Positions 17,225 to 26,230 of a stretch of DNA of 46,000 nucleotides are shown here, in pieces. Position numbers and translations under genes: made by a program. Origin of the DNA: Marinifilum sp. N1E240. Its GTDB lineage: Bacteria; Bacteroidota; Bacteroidia; Bacteroidales; Marinifilaceae. Below the pieces are notes generated by a model. The model was not told the DNA's origin and searched no databases. It saw only the letters and a list, made by a program, of their open reading frames with translations. The stretch covers positions 1 through 46,000 of the forward strand of contig NZ_WHKF01000016.1 of NCBI RefSeq assembly GCF_009295825.1, given 5' to 3'. The first letter of the stretch is position 1. Each line of letters opens with the position of its first letter.

Positions 17225-18088
17225 TTAAAATTGCTCTCTAAATTCTGATGGAGTTGTAAAAACATGTTTCCTAAAGTATTTTATAAAATTGGTTGGCTCA
17301 TTAAAACCAAGCTCATAGCCAACCTCTTTAATACTCATTCTACTGTGAACCAATAAACGTTTTGCTTCTAATAAAACACGTTCATCAATTATTTGTTTAG
17401 GAGTTTTATCAAGTAAGTTGGTAGTCGCTTTATGCAATTGCTTCTCCGAAATACTCAACTGAGAGGCATAACTTTTTACAGCCTTTTCATTACTAAAATT
17501 CTGTTCCAACAAATCTTTAAATAATATCAAATAATCAAGATTTGCACTGGCTTTCAATTCTTTAAATCCTTGTTTACGTAATTCACGTTCCGACTGTAAT
17601 AATAGAACATGCAAAATATTATGAAGAATCAGATAATGGGAATCATCTGCAGTTCTTTGGTATTCTGTCTCCAATGCATTAACAAGTACGCTTATTTCTG
17701 AGATTATCGGATCTACCTTTATTTTGGCAATATCATAAAGATCGCTAAATAAAATACTAGAATGTAAAAATTGCCTGTCCTGATTGTTCTTCGAAAAAAA
17801 ACTATCCGTAAAAAGAATCGTTTTTCCCTTGTAGCTTCCACTTTTATCGAATAGGTTTACGCAATTCTGTGGGATGAAAATTATGGAATTATCCCTTATC
17901 TCAATTGGATTAAAATCAACAAAGTGTGTTCCTTCCCCTTTTTCTATCCAAAGCACATGGTAAAATTGCGCTCTGTGAGGAACAGTCATCATATGCTTTT
18001 TGGAATTGAAAATTTCAGAAAGATCTAAAATTTCAAATTCTAGTTTCAGATCTTCTCGAAATGGGTATTTCTTTATTGATTCGCACAT
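17225..18088 (-). CDS. AraC family transcription regulator
   Basis: About 287 residues from the ATG at 18088. An N-terminal cupin-like sensor region (MTVPHRAQFYHVLWIEKGEG, RDNSIIFIPQNCVN) is followed by two helix-turn-helix motifs in the last 100 residues: KSYASQLSISEKQLHKATTN and SIKEVGYELGFNEPTNFIKY, then FRKHVFTTPSEFR. Bacteroidota AraC proteins of this build control small sets of nearby genes. It starts 25 bases after the stop of the HxlR gene on the same strand. The SnoaL lipoprotein gene downstream is separated by about 100 bases. Confidence 0.92.
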   Translation of the reverse strand: MCESIKKYPFREDLKLEFEILDLSEIFNSKKHMMTVPHRAQFYHVLWIEKGEGTHFVDFNPIEIRDNSIIFIPQNCVNLFDKSGSYKGKTILFTDSFFSKNNQDRQFLHSSILFSDLYDIAKIKVDPIISEISVLVNALETEYQRTADDSHYLILHNILHVLLLQSERELRKQGFKELKASANLDYLILFKDLLEQNFSNEKAVKSYASQLSISEKQLHKATTNLLDKTPKQIIDERVLLEAKRLLVHSRMSIKEVGYELGFNEPTNFIKYFRKHVFTTPSEFREQF

Positions 18089-18113
18089 ATTAAAACTAAT
18101 TGAATGATTCAGT

Positions 18114-18452
18114 TTATTGATTCTCCTCTTCCATTTTTTGTCTTGCCCAAGCTCCCAGGTGATCAATAAATGGAATTAACTCTGCGCCTGTTTCGGTAAG
18201 AGAATATTCAACCTTTGGAGGTACTACAGGATATACCTTCCTATTAATTAGCTTATCTTCCTCCAATTCTCTTAAGGTTTGGGTCAACATTTTAGACGTA
18301 ATATTTTGTATCATTTTTTTTAGCTCACCATACCTTAATACATTGTTTTCAGTATGGATATACCATAAAATGCGCCCTTTATGTTTTCCGCCTATTCGTC
18401 GAAATGCATAATCCAATGCACAAATGGGTGAATCTAATCTTTTTTTAGTCAT
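18114..18452 (-). CDS. HxlR family winged-helix regulator
   Basis: 112 residues matching HxlR/MarR-like regulators: CALDYAFRRIGGKHKGRILW, LRYGELKKMIQNITSKMLTQ, LRELEEDKLINRKVYPVVPP and KVEYSLTETGAEL. The conserved N-terminal Cys11 corresponds by position to the redox cysteine of YodB/HypR-type members, which sense quinones, aldehydes or hypochlorite. It is divergent from a nitroreductase gene and both promoters share an interval rich in TACT/AGTA half-sites, so it very likely represses itself and the nitroreductase. Confidence 0.9.
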   Translation of the reverse strand: MTKKRLDSPICALDYAFRRIGGKHKGRILWYIHTENNVLRYGELKKMIQNITSKMLTQTLRELEEDKLINRKVYPVVPPKVEYSLTETGAELIPFIDHLGAWARQKMEEENQ

Positions 18453-18491
18453 ATTTTATTTTTCACAATAGTGTATCTTACTCATAATCAA

Positions 18492-18523
18492 CAATACTAT
18501 CTTTTTAGGTACTATATATCAAA
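18492..18523 (-). promoter_or_regulatory. Promoter of the HxlR gene
   Basis: On the minus strand TTTG (18520-18523), a 20-base spacer and TAGTATTG (18492-18499) match the Bacteroidota promoter with one mismatch. Confidence 0.6.
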
Positions 18524-18548
18524 AAAGTATGTACTTGATACAAAAGTA
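18510..18548. promoter_or_regulatory. Candidate HxlR operator between divergent promoters
   Basis: AAGTA-TG-TACTT at 18525-18536 is a dyad lying between the -33 elements of the two divergent promoters. Flanking TACT and AGTA half-sites at 18510-18513, 18526-18529, 18532-18535 and 18545-18548 give TACT-N9-AGTA and TACT-N12-AGTA arrangements, like the TACT-N10-AGTA operator known for B. subtilis YodB. Confidence 0.5.
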
Positions 18549-18565
18549 TATATAAAATATATTTG
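18535..18565 (+). promoter_or_regulatory. Promoter of the nitroreductase gene
   Basis: TTG at 18535-18537, a 20-base gap and TATATTTG at 18558-18565 (exact TAnnTTTG). The leader to the ATG at 18660 is then about 90 bases. Confidence 0.6.
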
Positions 18566-18659
18566 TACCAATTCTTGTAAAGAATGTAAGCATAAAAGGC
18601 TCTGTACCAAAAAAGCATTCTCAGATCCTTTTGGCAAGTAATGATAAAATAGAAGAATC

Positions 18660-19328
18660 ATGCAAAAGAGAAAAGAAGAAATATTAAAAGCACATGGATA
18701 CAGACGTGCGATAAAAGAGTTTGAAGCTAGTCAAAAAATTTCTGATGAGGATTTTGAGTTTATTCTGGAAGTGGGAAGAAGATCACCAAGTTCATTTGGT
18801 TGGGAACCATGGAAATTTGTGGTAGTACAAAATATGGAATTACGTGAGAAGTTAATGGAACCAAGTTGGGGTGCACAAAAACAATTGCCCACGGCAAGCC
18901 ACTTTGTGATTCTTTTGGCTAGGAAAGGAAACGAAATGCGCGTAGGCTCTAATTATTTAAAATACAAATCGCAAGAGGTAGACAAATTACCTACTGATGT
19001 CGAAGAAATGAAATTGAAGTTCTTTAAAGGATTTATGGAAAACGAATTTGATTTAACAGATGATCGTAAAATTTTTGACTGGGCTTGTAAACAAGTTTAC
19101 CTTCCATTCGCGAATATGATGACTGCAGCAGCTCAAATAGGAATAGACTCTTGTCCTATTGAAGGTTTCGACCGAACAAAAGTAGAAGAAATTTTAGCCA
19201 CTGAAGGTGTTGTTGATATTAATAAACTTGGTGTTGCTGCGATGGTAGCTTTTGGTTATAAAAAAGAAGATTCACCATTTCCACAATCGCGTTTTCCTAT
19301 GGAAGAAGTCGTCGAATGGGTAAAATAA
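18660..19328 (+). CDS. NAD(P)H-dependent nitroreductase family oxidoreductase
   Basis: 222 residues of the FMN-binding nitroreductase fold, NfsB/YfkO-like subgroup. Typical features are the early RRAIKEFEASQKISDEDFEF segment, RRSPSSFGWEPWKFVVVQN for FMN contact, PTASHFVILLARK, and the later QIGIDSCPIEGFDRTKVEEI with GVAAMVAFGYKKED. It reduces nitro compounds, quinones or enones with NAD(P)H in the cytoplasm; the exact substrate is open. The divergent HxlR regulator suggests induction by electrophiles. A clear terminator follows. Confidence 0.92.
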   Translation: MQKRKEEILKAHGYRRAIKEFEASQKISDEDFEFILEVGRRSPSSFGWEPWKFVVVQNMELREKLMEPSWGAQKQLPTASHFVILLARKGNEMRVGSNYLKYKSQEVDKLPTDVEEMKLKFFKGFMENEFDLTDDRKIFDWACKQVYLPFANMMTAAAQIGIDSCPIEGFDRTKVEEILATEGVVDINKLGVAAMVAFGYKKEDSPFPQSRFPMEEVVEWVK

Positions 19329-19372
19329 ATTATAAATTTTAGGAGATAATTAACTTCTAATAAAACTACTCA

Positions 19373-19403
19373 AGCACGGATGGATAATCCGTGCTTTTTT
19401 TTT
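19373..19403 (+). terminator. Rho-independent terminator after the nitroreductase gene
   Basis: AGCACGGAT (19373-19381) pairs perfectly with ATCCGTGCT (19387-19395) over a 5-base loop, followed by nine T residues. Confidence 0.95.
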
Positions 19404-19487
19404 ATCACAAAAACACTAATTGCTACTTATATAGCATAACATATTTTTTTTAACTAATTTTACATTTACAATATAAAAATCAATCCT

Positions 19488-21275
19488 ATGAACTTTAAAA
19501 AATCAATTTTTACCCTTCTTCTATTTTTCTTCACTGTAATTCTAGTTGCACAGGAATACAAGTACGAGGAAAACAATGGAATACGTACCTTTCATGAAGG
19601 TAGTATGTTTATGAAGGAAGGCGTATCCTTTTTAACAGTAAAAGGTGAATCCTATGAAATGGGCTTACAATACGGCGTACTTATGAACGATCAAATTCTT
19701 GATTTGAATGTTAAAGTAGACAGCATAGTAGATTCTTTCGTAGGCAAATTTTTCTTAAAAAAATGGATTGCCAATAGGGTCTTAAAATCTAAGATTAGGA
19801 AGATTGAAAAAAGAATGCCTCAAGAATTTCTTGAAGAATTGGAAGGTATGGCTGATGGCTGTGATTTGAATCTAAGAGAAATTAAAACCATAGCATATTT
19901 CCCTCAGATATTTTTTGATATCAGTTGTACCTCCTTTGTATTAAGAAATGAAAATGAAATTGTTCATGGACGAAATCTGGACTGGCCCGATATTGAAATA
20001 TTTACTCATTATCCTTTAATTGTAAATTATCACCGCAAAGGAAAAATCCCAACCAGTATCTTAACCTTTGTTAGTTACCCTGGAGCCTACACTGGCATGA
20101 ATCACAACGGTTTAAGCATGTCTATTAACATGAATGGATGTCCAGTTCCAGAAGGAAAAGAGAGCAATGACTATAATACAGACATACCAATACCTTATAA
20201 ACTAAGACAGGTATTGGAAAATGCAGATGAATTATCGGAAGTAGATGAATTGTTCAAAGATTACAGTACTCACGCATGGTTCATTACGGTTGGCAGTAAG
20301 AAAGATCATTCGGGAGCAATGTATGAACTTACTCGCGGTGAATTCATTAAAAACAAAATGAAGGACAATATGGTCGCCGTCACCAATCTTTCTTTATCGG
20401 ATAAAGGACGATTTAAATACAGTCCTATTAACATGCATGGTGATTCGAATATTGCGCGAGAAGATAAGTTAAACGAGTTAAATCAAAAGTTGGATAACAG
20501 TGATTTAACCGAAAAGGCATATCAAATGATTTCTTCTACCGAATATTATCATCTGCAACACGATCCATATAATAATGGCATTAACAATGATATGACTGTA
20601 AAAAGCTGTATTCTAGACAATACCAATAATAAAATCTATTTTTCGTATGCAGAACAATTAGCTGGTTTAGGACGATTTTTAGAATATGATATTAGCACGC
20701 AAAAAGTATCCCTTTTTAAAGAAGCTAAAGCTAGCCAAACTCAAATAGACTTAAATAGCAAATTAGCTTACTACAAATGGCATAAAGAGAACTTTAATAA
20801 AAGAAAGAAACATGACAATGAGTATTATATGACTTTAATAGAATATTTTAAAAACTCATCTCTGGAACCTGCCTATAAAAATAGACAGATTGCCAATTGT
20901 TATACTAATATCGAGAATAAAGAAAAATCTTATGAATTTGCTAAAAAGTACTTACAAGAGGTACCAAAGTATAATTCCGCCTATTATACCATAGCGCATA
21001 TTCAAAATCATTTTAAAGATTATAAAGCAGCAATCGAAACGTATAATCAAATGATGCAAAACGCAATAATGACTCCTGCTGATTATTTCTGGTGTAAAAG
21101 AAATCTAATCAAAATTCACGATAAACTGCAGGCACAATCTCCTGATCAAAAAAACATCGATAGAATTAAACAATTGTCTAAGGAAATTAAGGAAGAGGCA
21201 AACAAATACTTCTTAGCAACGTGGATCAAAAAGGATTTATCAAAAATTGATGAAATTGTAGCCAAATACAATTAA
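19488..21275 (+). CDS. Exported C45-type Ntn hydrolase with TPR-like tail
   Basis: 595 residues. The signal peptide ends VAQ (about residue 22). The core resembles C45/AAT-like and choloylglycine-hydrolase-like enzymes: SYEMGLQYGVLM near 55, a likely nucleophile Cys147 in ISCTSFVLRNE, and HGRNLDWPD at 160-168, followed by GAYTGMNHNGLSMSINMNG. These hydrolyse amide bonds in acylated amines or peptides. Cys147 is internal, so activation would need autoproteolysis. After about residue 430 come helical repeats (YEFAKKYLQEVPKYNSAYYT, YKAAIETYNQMM) of TPR character. Substrate unknown. A second, differently built Ntn hydrolase lies at 27231-28430. Confidence 0.85.
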   Translation: MNFKKSIFTLLLFFFTVILVAQEYKYEENNGIRTFHEGSMFMKEGVSFLTVKGESYEMGLQYGVLMNDQILDLNVKVDSIVDSFVGKFFLKKWIANRVLKSKIRKIEKRMPQEFLEELEGMADGCDLNLREIKTIAYFPQIFFDISCTSFVLRNENEIVHGRNLDWPDIEIFTHYPLIVNYHRKGKIPTSILTFVSYPGAYTGMNHNGLSMSINMNGCPVPEGKESNDYNTDIPIPYKLRQVLENADELSEVDELFKDYSTHAWFITVGSKKDHSGAMYELTRGEFIKNKMKDNMVAVTNLSLSDKGRFKYSPINMHGDSNIAREDKLNELNQKLDNSDLTEKAYQMISSTEYYHLQHDPYNNGINNDMTVKSCILDNTNNKIYFSYAEQLAGLGRFLEYDISTQKVSLFKEAKASQTQIDLNSKLAYYKWHKENFNKRKKHDNEYYMTLIEYFKNSSLEPAYKNRQIANCYTNIENKEKSYEFAKKYLQEVPKYNSAYYTIAHIQNHFKDYKAAIETYNQMMQNAIMTPADYFWCKRNLIKIHDKLQAQSPDQKNIDRIKQLSKEIKEEANKYFLATWIKKDLSKIDEIVAKYN

Positions 21276-21297
21276 GAGAATTAACAACAAACACTCC

Positions 21298-21335
21298 AAA
21301 TCCCGTTCAATTTATATTGTTCGGGATTTTTTTAA
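21298..21335 (+). terminator. Rho-independent terminator after the C45 hydrolase gene
   Basis: AAATCCCG (21298-21305) pairs with CGGGATTT (21322-21329), with an inner CAAT/ATTG pairing, and runs into TTTTTT. Confidence 0.88.
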
Positions 21336-21388
21336 TGTCCAATTGAAAATTCCAATTCAAAATTGGCAAATCTGTTTTCTAATTTTTA

Positions 21389-21396
21389 TATGTTTG
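21389..21396 (+). promoter_or_regulatory. Candidate -7 box upstream of the tricorn-like protease
   Basis: TATGTTTG is an exact TAnnTTTG box, 163 bases before the ATG. The leader contains GTGAA/TTCAC and TACCC-AC-GGGTA (21491-21502) inverted repeats of unknown meaning. Confidence 0.4.
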
Positions 21397-21559
21397 TAAA
21401 GTGAATTTACACACCAAAGTTCACCTCACACCAAAGAAACCCCGATTAATTCTGCCTTTCAGTAGTTAGGTATTTTTTTTTATCTAATTTTACCCACGGG
21501 TATAAGAATTTAACAGAATTGTTCTTTTACCCATATTTTTTTTAACAACATACACTAAA

Positions 21560-24500
21560 ATGAAAAGAACAATTATTTTCTTGTTCGCTGCACTTTTATG
21601 TGGATTCGTCTCGGCTAAAGGAAATACCGAATGGATACGCTACGCAGCGATTTCTCCAAATGGAGAACAGATTGTATTTGCCAATAGAGGAGATCTTTAC
21701 TTGGTATCAGCAAATGGTGGCGAAGCTCGTCCACTTACCTTTCACGAGGCACACGATTTTATGCCTGTATGGAGTCATAATGGAAGTAAAATTGCATTTG
21801 CATCGGAGCGATTTGGAAACTTTGATGTATTCGTAATGAATGCCAATGGCGGAGCAGCAAAGAGATTAACTTATCATTCAAAATCGGAATATCCTTATAC
21901 ATTTAGTAGTGATGACAAGAATGTAATTTTTGGTGCACAAAGATTGGATGCAGTAAATCACCGTCAATATCCACACAGGTCGCAAACTGAATTGTATCAG
22001 GTAGCTGCCAGTGGTAGTCGCATTAATCAGGTTTGGACTATTCCTGCAGAAGATGTAAAGGTTAGCAGAGATGGATCACAAATGATATATCACGATAAAA
22101 AAGGTGGTGAGGATGAGTTCCGTAAACATCATACTTCAGCCGTTACTCGCGACATATGGAAATACGATGTAAAAAGCAACAAGCACAGTATGATCACCAG
22201 TTTTAATGGTGAAGATAGAAACCCTGTTTACAGTACCGATGAAAAAAGCATCTACTACTTAAGCGAAGAAAGTGGTTGTTTCAATGTTCACAAATTAGAA
22301 TTGGCGAATCCAGCTAATAAAGAACAAATCACAGCGTTCAAAATGCATCCTGTTCGTTACTTAAGTATGGCGAATAATGGAACTCTTTGCTATACTCACA
22401 ATGGTGAATTGTTTACAATGACCAATGGTAAGCAGCAAAAGATAAATGTAAGCATCAATACCGAAGGTAAAAGCAATAATGAAAAAATTATTTCGGTTAG
22501 TGGAAATGTAAAAGAAATGGCTGTTTCGCCTGATGGAAAGGAAATTGCATACATTGCCAGAGGCGAAGTGTTTGTTTCATCGGTTGGTGCTAAAATGACC
22601 AAGCGAATTACTACAACTCCTGCCGAAGAGCGTTTTGTAAGCTTTTCTCCTGATGGGGAAAGCATTATTTATGCTAGCGAAAGAAATGCCAAATGGGGAA
22701 TTTATCAAAGTAAAAAAGTAAGCAATACTGAACCTTACTTCTACGCTTCTACCCTACTAAAAGAGGAGCCTTTGATCGTAAACGAAAATGAAAATTACGA
22801 ACCTAAATTCTCTCCAGACGGAAAAGAAGTTGCTTTTATTGAGAACAAAACTTCATTGAAAATTTTCAATATCGAAAGCAAAAAAATCCGTACCATTATG
22901 AATGGTGATCAATTGTTCTACATGGGCGATGGCGATCAGTATTTTTCATGGAGCCCGGACAGCAAGTGGTTGCTAGTAGAATATTCACCTGTATTGGCAA
23001 ATAGCGAAGTTGCATTGATTGCTGCTGATGGCAAACAAAAAATGATCAACCTTACCGAGAGTGGTTATGGTGATGCAAGTCCTATTTGGGTAAATGGTGG
23101 TAAGCAAATGCTTTGGTTTAGCGATAGACACGGTTTGCGTTCTTATGCCAATAGCGGTTCTCGTCAGATGGATGTGTACACTATGTTCTTTACGAAAGAC
23201 TCATGGGACAGATTCAATATGAGCAAAGATGATTATGCTCTGTTGAAAGAGATCGAGAAGAAAGAAAAAGAAGAAAAGGAAAAAGCTAAGAAAGAAGCGG
23301 ATAAGGATAAGAAAAAATCGAAGAAGAAAGATAAAAAGGAAGAAGTTAAAAAAGACAGCACTCTTACCTTCGATTGGGATGAATTGAAAGATCGTAAGAA
23401 ACGATTGACGCTTCACTCCTCGAAATTGGCTGATGCGGTTCTTTCTAAAGATGGTGAAACACTTTACTATCTTGCTAAATTTGAGAAGGGATACAATCTT
23501 TGGAGTACAAAGTTGCGCACTAAGGAAACCAAAATGTTGATCAAATTAGGTTCAAGAAATGGTAGCCTGCAATGGGATAAGAAAAAAGAAAAGTTATTCC
23601 TGCTATCGAATGGTAGTATTTCTACTGTTGATTTAAAAGGGAAATCAACCAAACCTGTTTCTATCCGAGGAGAAATGACTCTTGATGTAACTGCAGAGCG
23701 TCAGCAAATGTTTGATCATGTTTGGAGACGTAACAAGAGTATGTTCTACATTTCGAATTATCATGGTGTAGATTGGGATGCGCTAAAAGAAAACTATGAA
23801 CCTAAGCTACAATCCATCAGCAACGATCTTGAATTCTCACAATTGCTTGGTGAAATGTTAGGTGAATTGAATGTTTCTCATTGCGGTGCTCGATATTATG
23901 GTGGTATTTCGAATGGAGACAAAACAGCATCATTGGGTATTTTTATCGACTACGATTACAAAGGCGAAGGAATTAAAATCGCCGAAATCATGAAAGGTGG
24001 TCCTCTTGACAAGAAAAACTTAAAGGTTTCTAGAGGTATGATTATAGAGCAAATCGATGGAATTAAAATTGGTAAGGATGTTGATTACGCCAAATTCATG
24101 AATCGAAAAGCTGGAAAATTCACAGCTCTGCATATTGTTGATCCTACAACAAAAAAATCTCAAAACATCACTGTTAAACCAATCTCAACCAGTGCTGCAA
24201 ATGATTTACAGTACAAAAGATGGGTGAAAAAGAATGAGGAAGAAGTTGACAAATTGAGCAATGGAAAATTGGCTTACGTTCACATTCCTGGAATGAACGA
24301 TGGTGCTTACCGTAATACCTACGAAAAAGTAATGGGTAAATATTACGATAGAGATGGCGTAATAATCGATACTCGTTTTAATGGCGGTGGCGATTTGGTA
24401 GGTGACATTACCATGTTCTTAACCGGAGAAACTTTTATGACCTATGCAATTGAAGACAGAGCAATTGGTTACGAGCCAGGATACAGATGGACAAAACCAT

Positions 24501-24817
24501 CGGTAGCAATGGTTAACGAAGCTAACTATAGCGATGGTCACTGTTTCTCATGTGCATATCAGGATTTAGGAATTGGAAAACTAATTGGTATGCCAGTTCC
24601 TGGAACTTGTAGTTTTGCAGGTTGGGAAATGTTGCAAAACGGAAACGTACTTTGGGGATCGATTCCTGTTAGTGCAAAAAATAAAGCAGGTGAATGGTTG
24701 GAAAACAACGAGACCGTTCCAGAAATTCAAGTGAAAAACATGCCTGGGAAAATTGACAATGGCAACGACCAGCAACTGGAAGCTGCCGTTAAAGCATTAT
24801 TGGAAGCATGTGAATAA
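21560..24817 (+). CDS. Exported tricorn-like S41 protease
   Basis: 1085 residues. After a signal peptide (1-19) come two PD40/WD40-like propellers (SPNGEQIVFANRGDLYLVSA, MPVWSHNGSKIAFASERFGN and many similar blades). A lysine/glutamate-rich linker at about 565-600 follows, then a second blade set, a tricorn C1-like segment with His774 in ELNVSHCGARYYGG, a PDZ domain (KIAEIMKGGPLDKKNLKVSR, GMIIEQIDGIKIGKDVDY), and an S41 catalytic domain (VIIDTRFNGGGDLVG, NYSDGHCFS). Ser991 of SDG matches tricorn Ser965 and His774 matches its His746. It likely degrades oligopeptides in the periplasm. Length fits tricorn (about 1070). Single transcription unit with terminator. Confidence 0.93.
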   Translation: MKRTIIFLFAALLCGFVSAKGNTEWIRYAAISPNGEQIVFANRGDLYLVSANGGEARPLTFHEAHDFMPVWSHNGSKIAFASERFGNFDVFVMNANGGAAKRLTYHSKSEYPYTFSSDDKNVIFGAQRLDAVNHRQYPHRSQTELYQVAASGSRINQVWTIPAEDVKVSRDGSQMIYHDKKGGEDEFRKHHTSAVTRDIWKYDVKSNKHSMITSFNGEDRNPVYSTDEKSIYYLSEESGCFNVHKLELANPANKEQITAFKMHPVRYLSMANNGTLCYTHNGELFTMTNGKQQKINVSINTEGKSNNEKIISVSGNVKEMAVSPDGKEIAYIARGEVFVSSVGAKMTKRITTTPAEERFVSFSPDGESIIYASERNAKWGIYQSKKVSNTEPYFYASTLLKEEPLIVNENENYEPKFSPDGKEVAFIENKTSLKIFNIESKKIRTIMNGDQLFYMGDGDQYFSWSPDSKWLLVEYSPVLANSEVALIAADGKQKMINLTESGYGDASPIWVNGGKQMLWFSDRHGLRSYANSGSRQMDVYTMFFTKDSWDRFNMSKDDYALLKEIEKKEKEEKEKAKKEADKDKKKSKKKDKKEEVKKDSTLTFDWDELKDRKKRLTLHSSKLADAVLSKDGETLYYLAKFEKGYNLWSTKLRTKETKMLIKLGSRNGSLQWDKKKEKLFLLSNGSISTVDLKGKSTKPVSIRGEMTLDVTAERQQMFDHVWRRNKSMFYISNYHGVDWDALKENYEPKLQSISNDLEFSQLLGEMLGELNVSHCGARYYGGISNGDKTASLGIFIDYDYKGEGIKIAEIMKGGPLDKKNLKVSRGMIIEQIDGIKIGKDVDYAKFMNRKAGKFTALHIVDPTTKKSQNITVKPISTSAANDLQYKRWVKKNEEEVDKLSNGKLAYVHIPGMNDGAYRNTYEKVMGKYYDRDGVIIDTRFNGGGDLVGDITMFLTGETFMTYAIEDRAIGYEPGYRWTKPSVAMVNEANYSDGHCFSCAYQDLGIGKLIGMPVPGTCSFAGWEMLQNGNVLWGSIPVSAKNKAGEWLENNETVPEIQVKNMPGKIDNGNDQQLEAAVKALLEACE

Positions 24818-24842
24818 AAATTAATCTGTATTAAAATACAAA

Positions 24843-24876
24843 AGCCGTTGAGTAAGTTACTCAGCGGCTTTTTTTA
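24843..24876 (+). terminator. Rho-independent terminator after the tricorn-like gene
   Basis: AGCCGTTGAGT (24843-24853) pairs with ACTCAGCGGCT (24859-24869) with one T.G wobble and a 5-base loop, followed by a T run. Confidence 0.92.
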
Positions 24877-24984
24877 TATTGATGTCTCGTCCTGAAATAA
24901 GTTGACAAAAAGTTGACTTTTTTGAAAATGTAAATCAATTCTCCCCTTTATGTGGAATGTCCTAAGGACAGAAGAGTATTCTTG

Positions 24985-25659
24985 TTATCTGCTCATCTCT
25001 AAAATGCATTCAACCTGACCTGAAACTCCTCCATTTTTCGATGGAAATTCCATAGCAAATGCAGCTGTACCAACAGTGAATCCGGAAGCTCCTTTGGTTT
25101 TCACCACTTCAATTCTCTCCTCACGATCGATACTACCTGCAACGATAACCGGTTTTTTTGAAGTGTTGCAAACTTCCTGAATCAACAAAGGAACATCTTC
25201 ACCTGTAAATCGATAGGCTAAAAGATCCAAACCATCTACACCTTCAATAGAAGTAATCTGCTCAGCATGTGCTGCGATTTCAGAAATACTTCCGGTAAGT
25301 ATACTTGGATGGTCTTCAATTTTTCCTACAAATGGATAATATTTTAGAGAATGATCTTTCACCAGTTCAGCAATCAACTCAGGTCTTGTTCCGCCCAGCA
25401 AATAGTCAACATTCAAATCCATGGCTACTTTAGCTGATTGTTTTTCACTTTCAGCATCTAAACTTACCACCTCTAAATAAACTGTTACTCCTTCTTTTCG
25501 TAAATCCTCAGTAAGATTCTTTAATTCTTCAATAGACAAACCTATATCCTTAAATCCTATGTGCTTTGCTCCTGCTGCCGCAATCTCCTTCACATATTTT
25601 CTGGCATCAGAAATGGTCTGATCATCCTTGGTCAGCATAAATATAAAATCGATACTCAT
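24985..25659 (-). CDS. TIM-barrel (ribulose-phosphate-binding-like) protein, function unknown
   Basis: 224 residues patterned as a beta/alpha barrel: repeating strand-helix units (AGAKHIGFKDIGLSIEELKN, GVTVYLEVVSLDAESEKQSA, VDYLLGGTRPELIAELVKD, YYPFVGKIEDHPSIL, VDGLDLLAYRFTGEDV) and a phosphate-binding-like end (KPVIVAGSIDREERIEVVKT followed by GASGFTVGTAAF). The GS and GT loops near the C-terminus are where HisA/TrpC-type barrels hold a phosphate. I do not recognise a specific enzyme. It is a single gene on the minus strand. Confidence 0.65.
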   Translation of the reverse strand: MSIDFIFMLTKDDQTISDARKYVKEIAAAGAKHIGFKDIGLSIEELKNLTEDLRKEGVTVYLEVVSLDAESEKQSAKVAMDLNVDYLLGGTRPELIAELVKDHSLKYYPFVGKIEDHPSILTGSISEIAAHAEQITSIEGVDGLDLLAYRFTGEDVPLLIQEVCNTSKKPVIVAGSIDREERIEVVKTKGASGFTVGTAAFAMEFPSKNGGVSGQVECILEMSR

Positions 25660-25740
25660 CTTTCTTGTTAATGTTAGTAGTTGTGTGTTTGAAAGGCAAA
25701 AGTAACATTTTATTGAATGCTTTATTCATTATTTTGCGCT

Positions 25741-26184
25741 CTATTCATCTAGTCTCATATGCAGTATTGGATAAGGTTTACCTGAGGAATCCAATTCGGA
25801 ACGATTGTAAGTAGTAAACCCAAACTTTTCATAGAATCCAATCGCTTGTGGGTTGTCTTCGTTCACATCTACTTTCGTTACATTTTGTTCTTTTAGAGCA
25901 TACTGCAAAAGAGCTTTTCCTATTCCCTTTCCACGTGCATTTGGATGAATGAACAGCATCTCCAAATTCTGATCTGCAACACCACTAAAACCAATTATAT
26001 TGCCATTTTCATTTTTTATACATCTCAATTTTACCGCATCCAAATAGGTATTTAAGATCAGCGGCTTAAAATATTCTATATCCTCTTCCTTTAAAAAATC
26101 ATGAGTTGCCCGAACAGATTCTTCCCAAACATCAACTACAGTCGAATATTCTTCCTTTTTTATTTTCTCAATCTTGTAGTTCAT
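25741..26184 (-). CDS. YjaB-like GNAT N-acetyltransferase
   Basis: 147 residues. The acetyl-CoA loop is HPNARGKGIGKALLQYA. The N-terminal VVDVWEESVRATHDFLKEED and C-terminal NPQAIGFYEKFGFTTYNRSE followed by LDSSGKPYPILHM parallel E. coli YjaB closely, including the VxATHDFL and GKPYPLL motifs. GNAT enzymes transfer acetyl from acetyl-CoA to amines; the acceptor of YjaB-type members is not established. Confidence 0.9.
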   Translation of the reverse strand: MNYKIEKIKKEEYSTVVDVWEESVRATHDFLKEEDIEYFKPLILNTYLDAVKLRCIKNENGNIIGFSGVADQNLEMLFIHPNARGKGIGKALLQYALKEQNVTKVDVNEDNPQAIGFYEKFGFTTYNRSELDSSGKPYPILHMRLDE

Positions 26185-26230
26185 CTATACATTCTTTCTT
26201 TTTCAAGTATGAATAGTCATACTTCTATTA

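Noticed and set aside
18571-18632. Interlocked short inverted repeats (AGAATG/CATTCT and AAAAGG/CCTTTT) in the nitroreductase leader as a pseudoknot riboswitch
   Set aside because: The topology is that of a pseudoknot, but 6-bp AT-rich arms are too weak, and no known riboswitch core is seen.
23201-23416. Apparent phenylalanine/leucine-rich membrane protein on the minus strand
   Set aside because: It is the antisense of the lysine/glutamate-rich linker of the tricorn-like protease; no start signal and no family.
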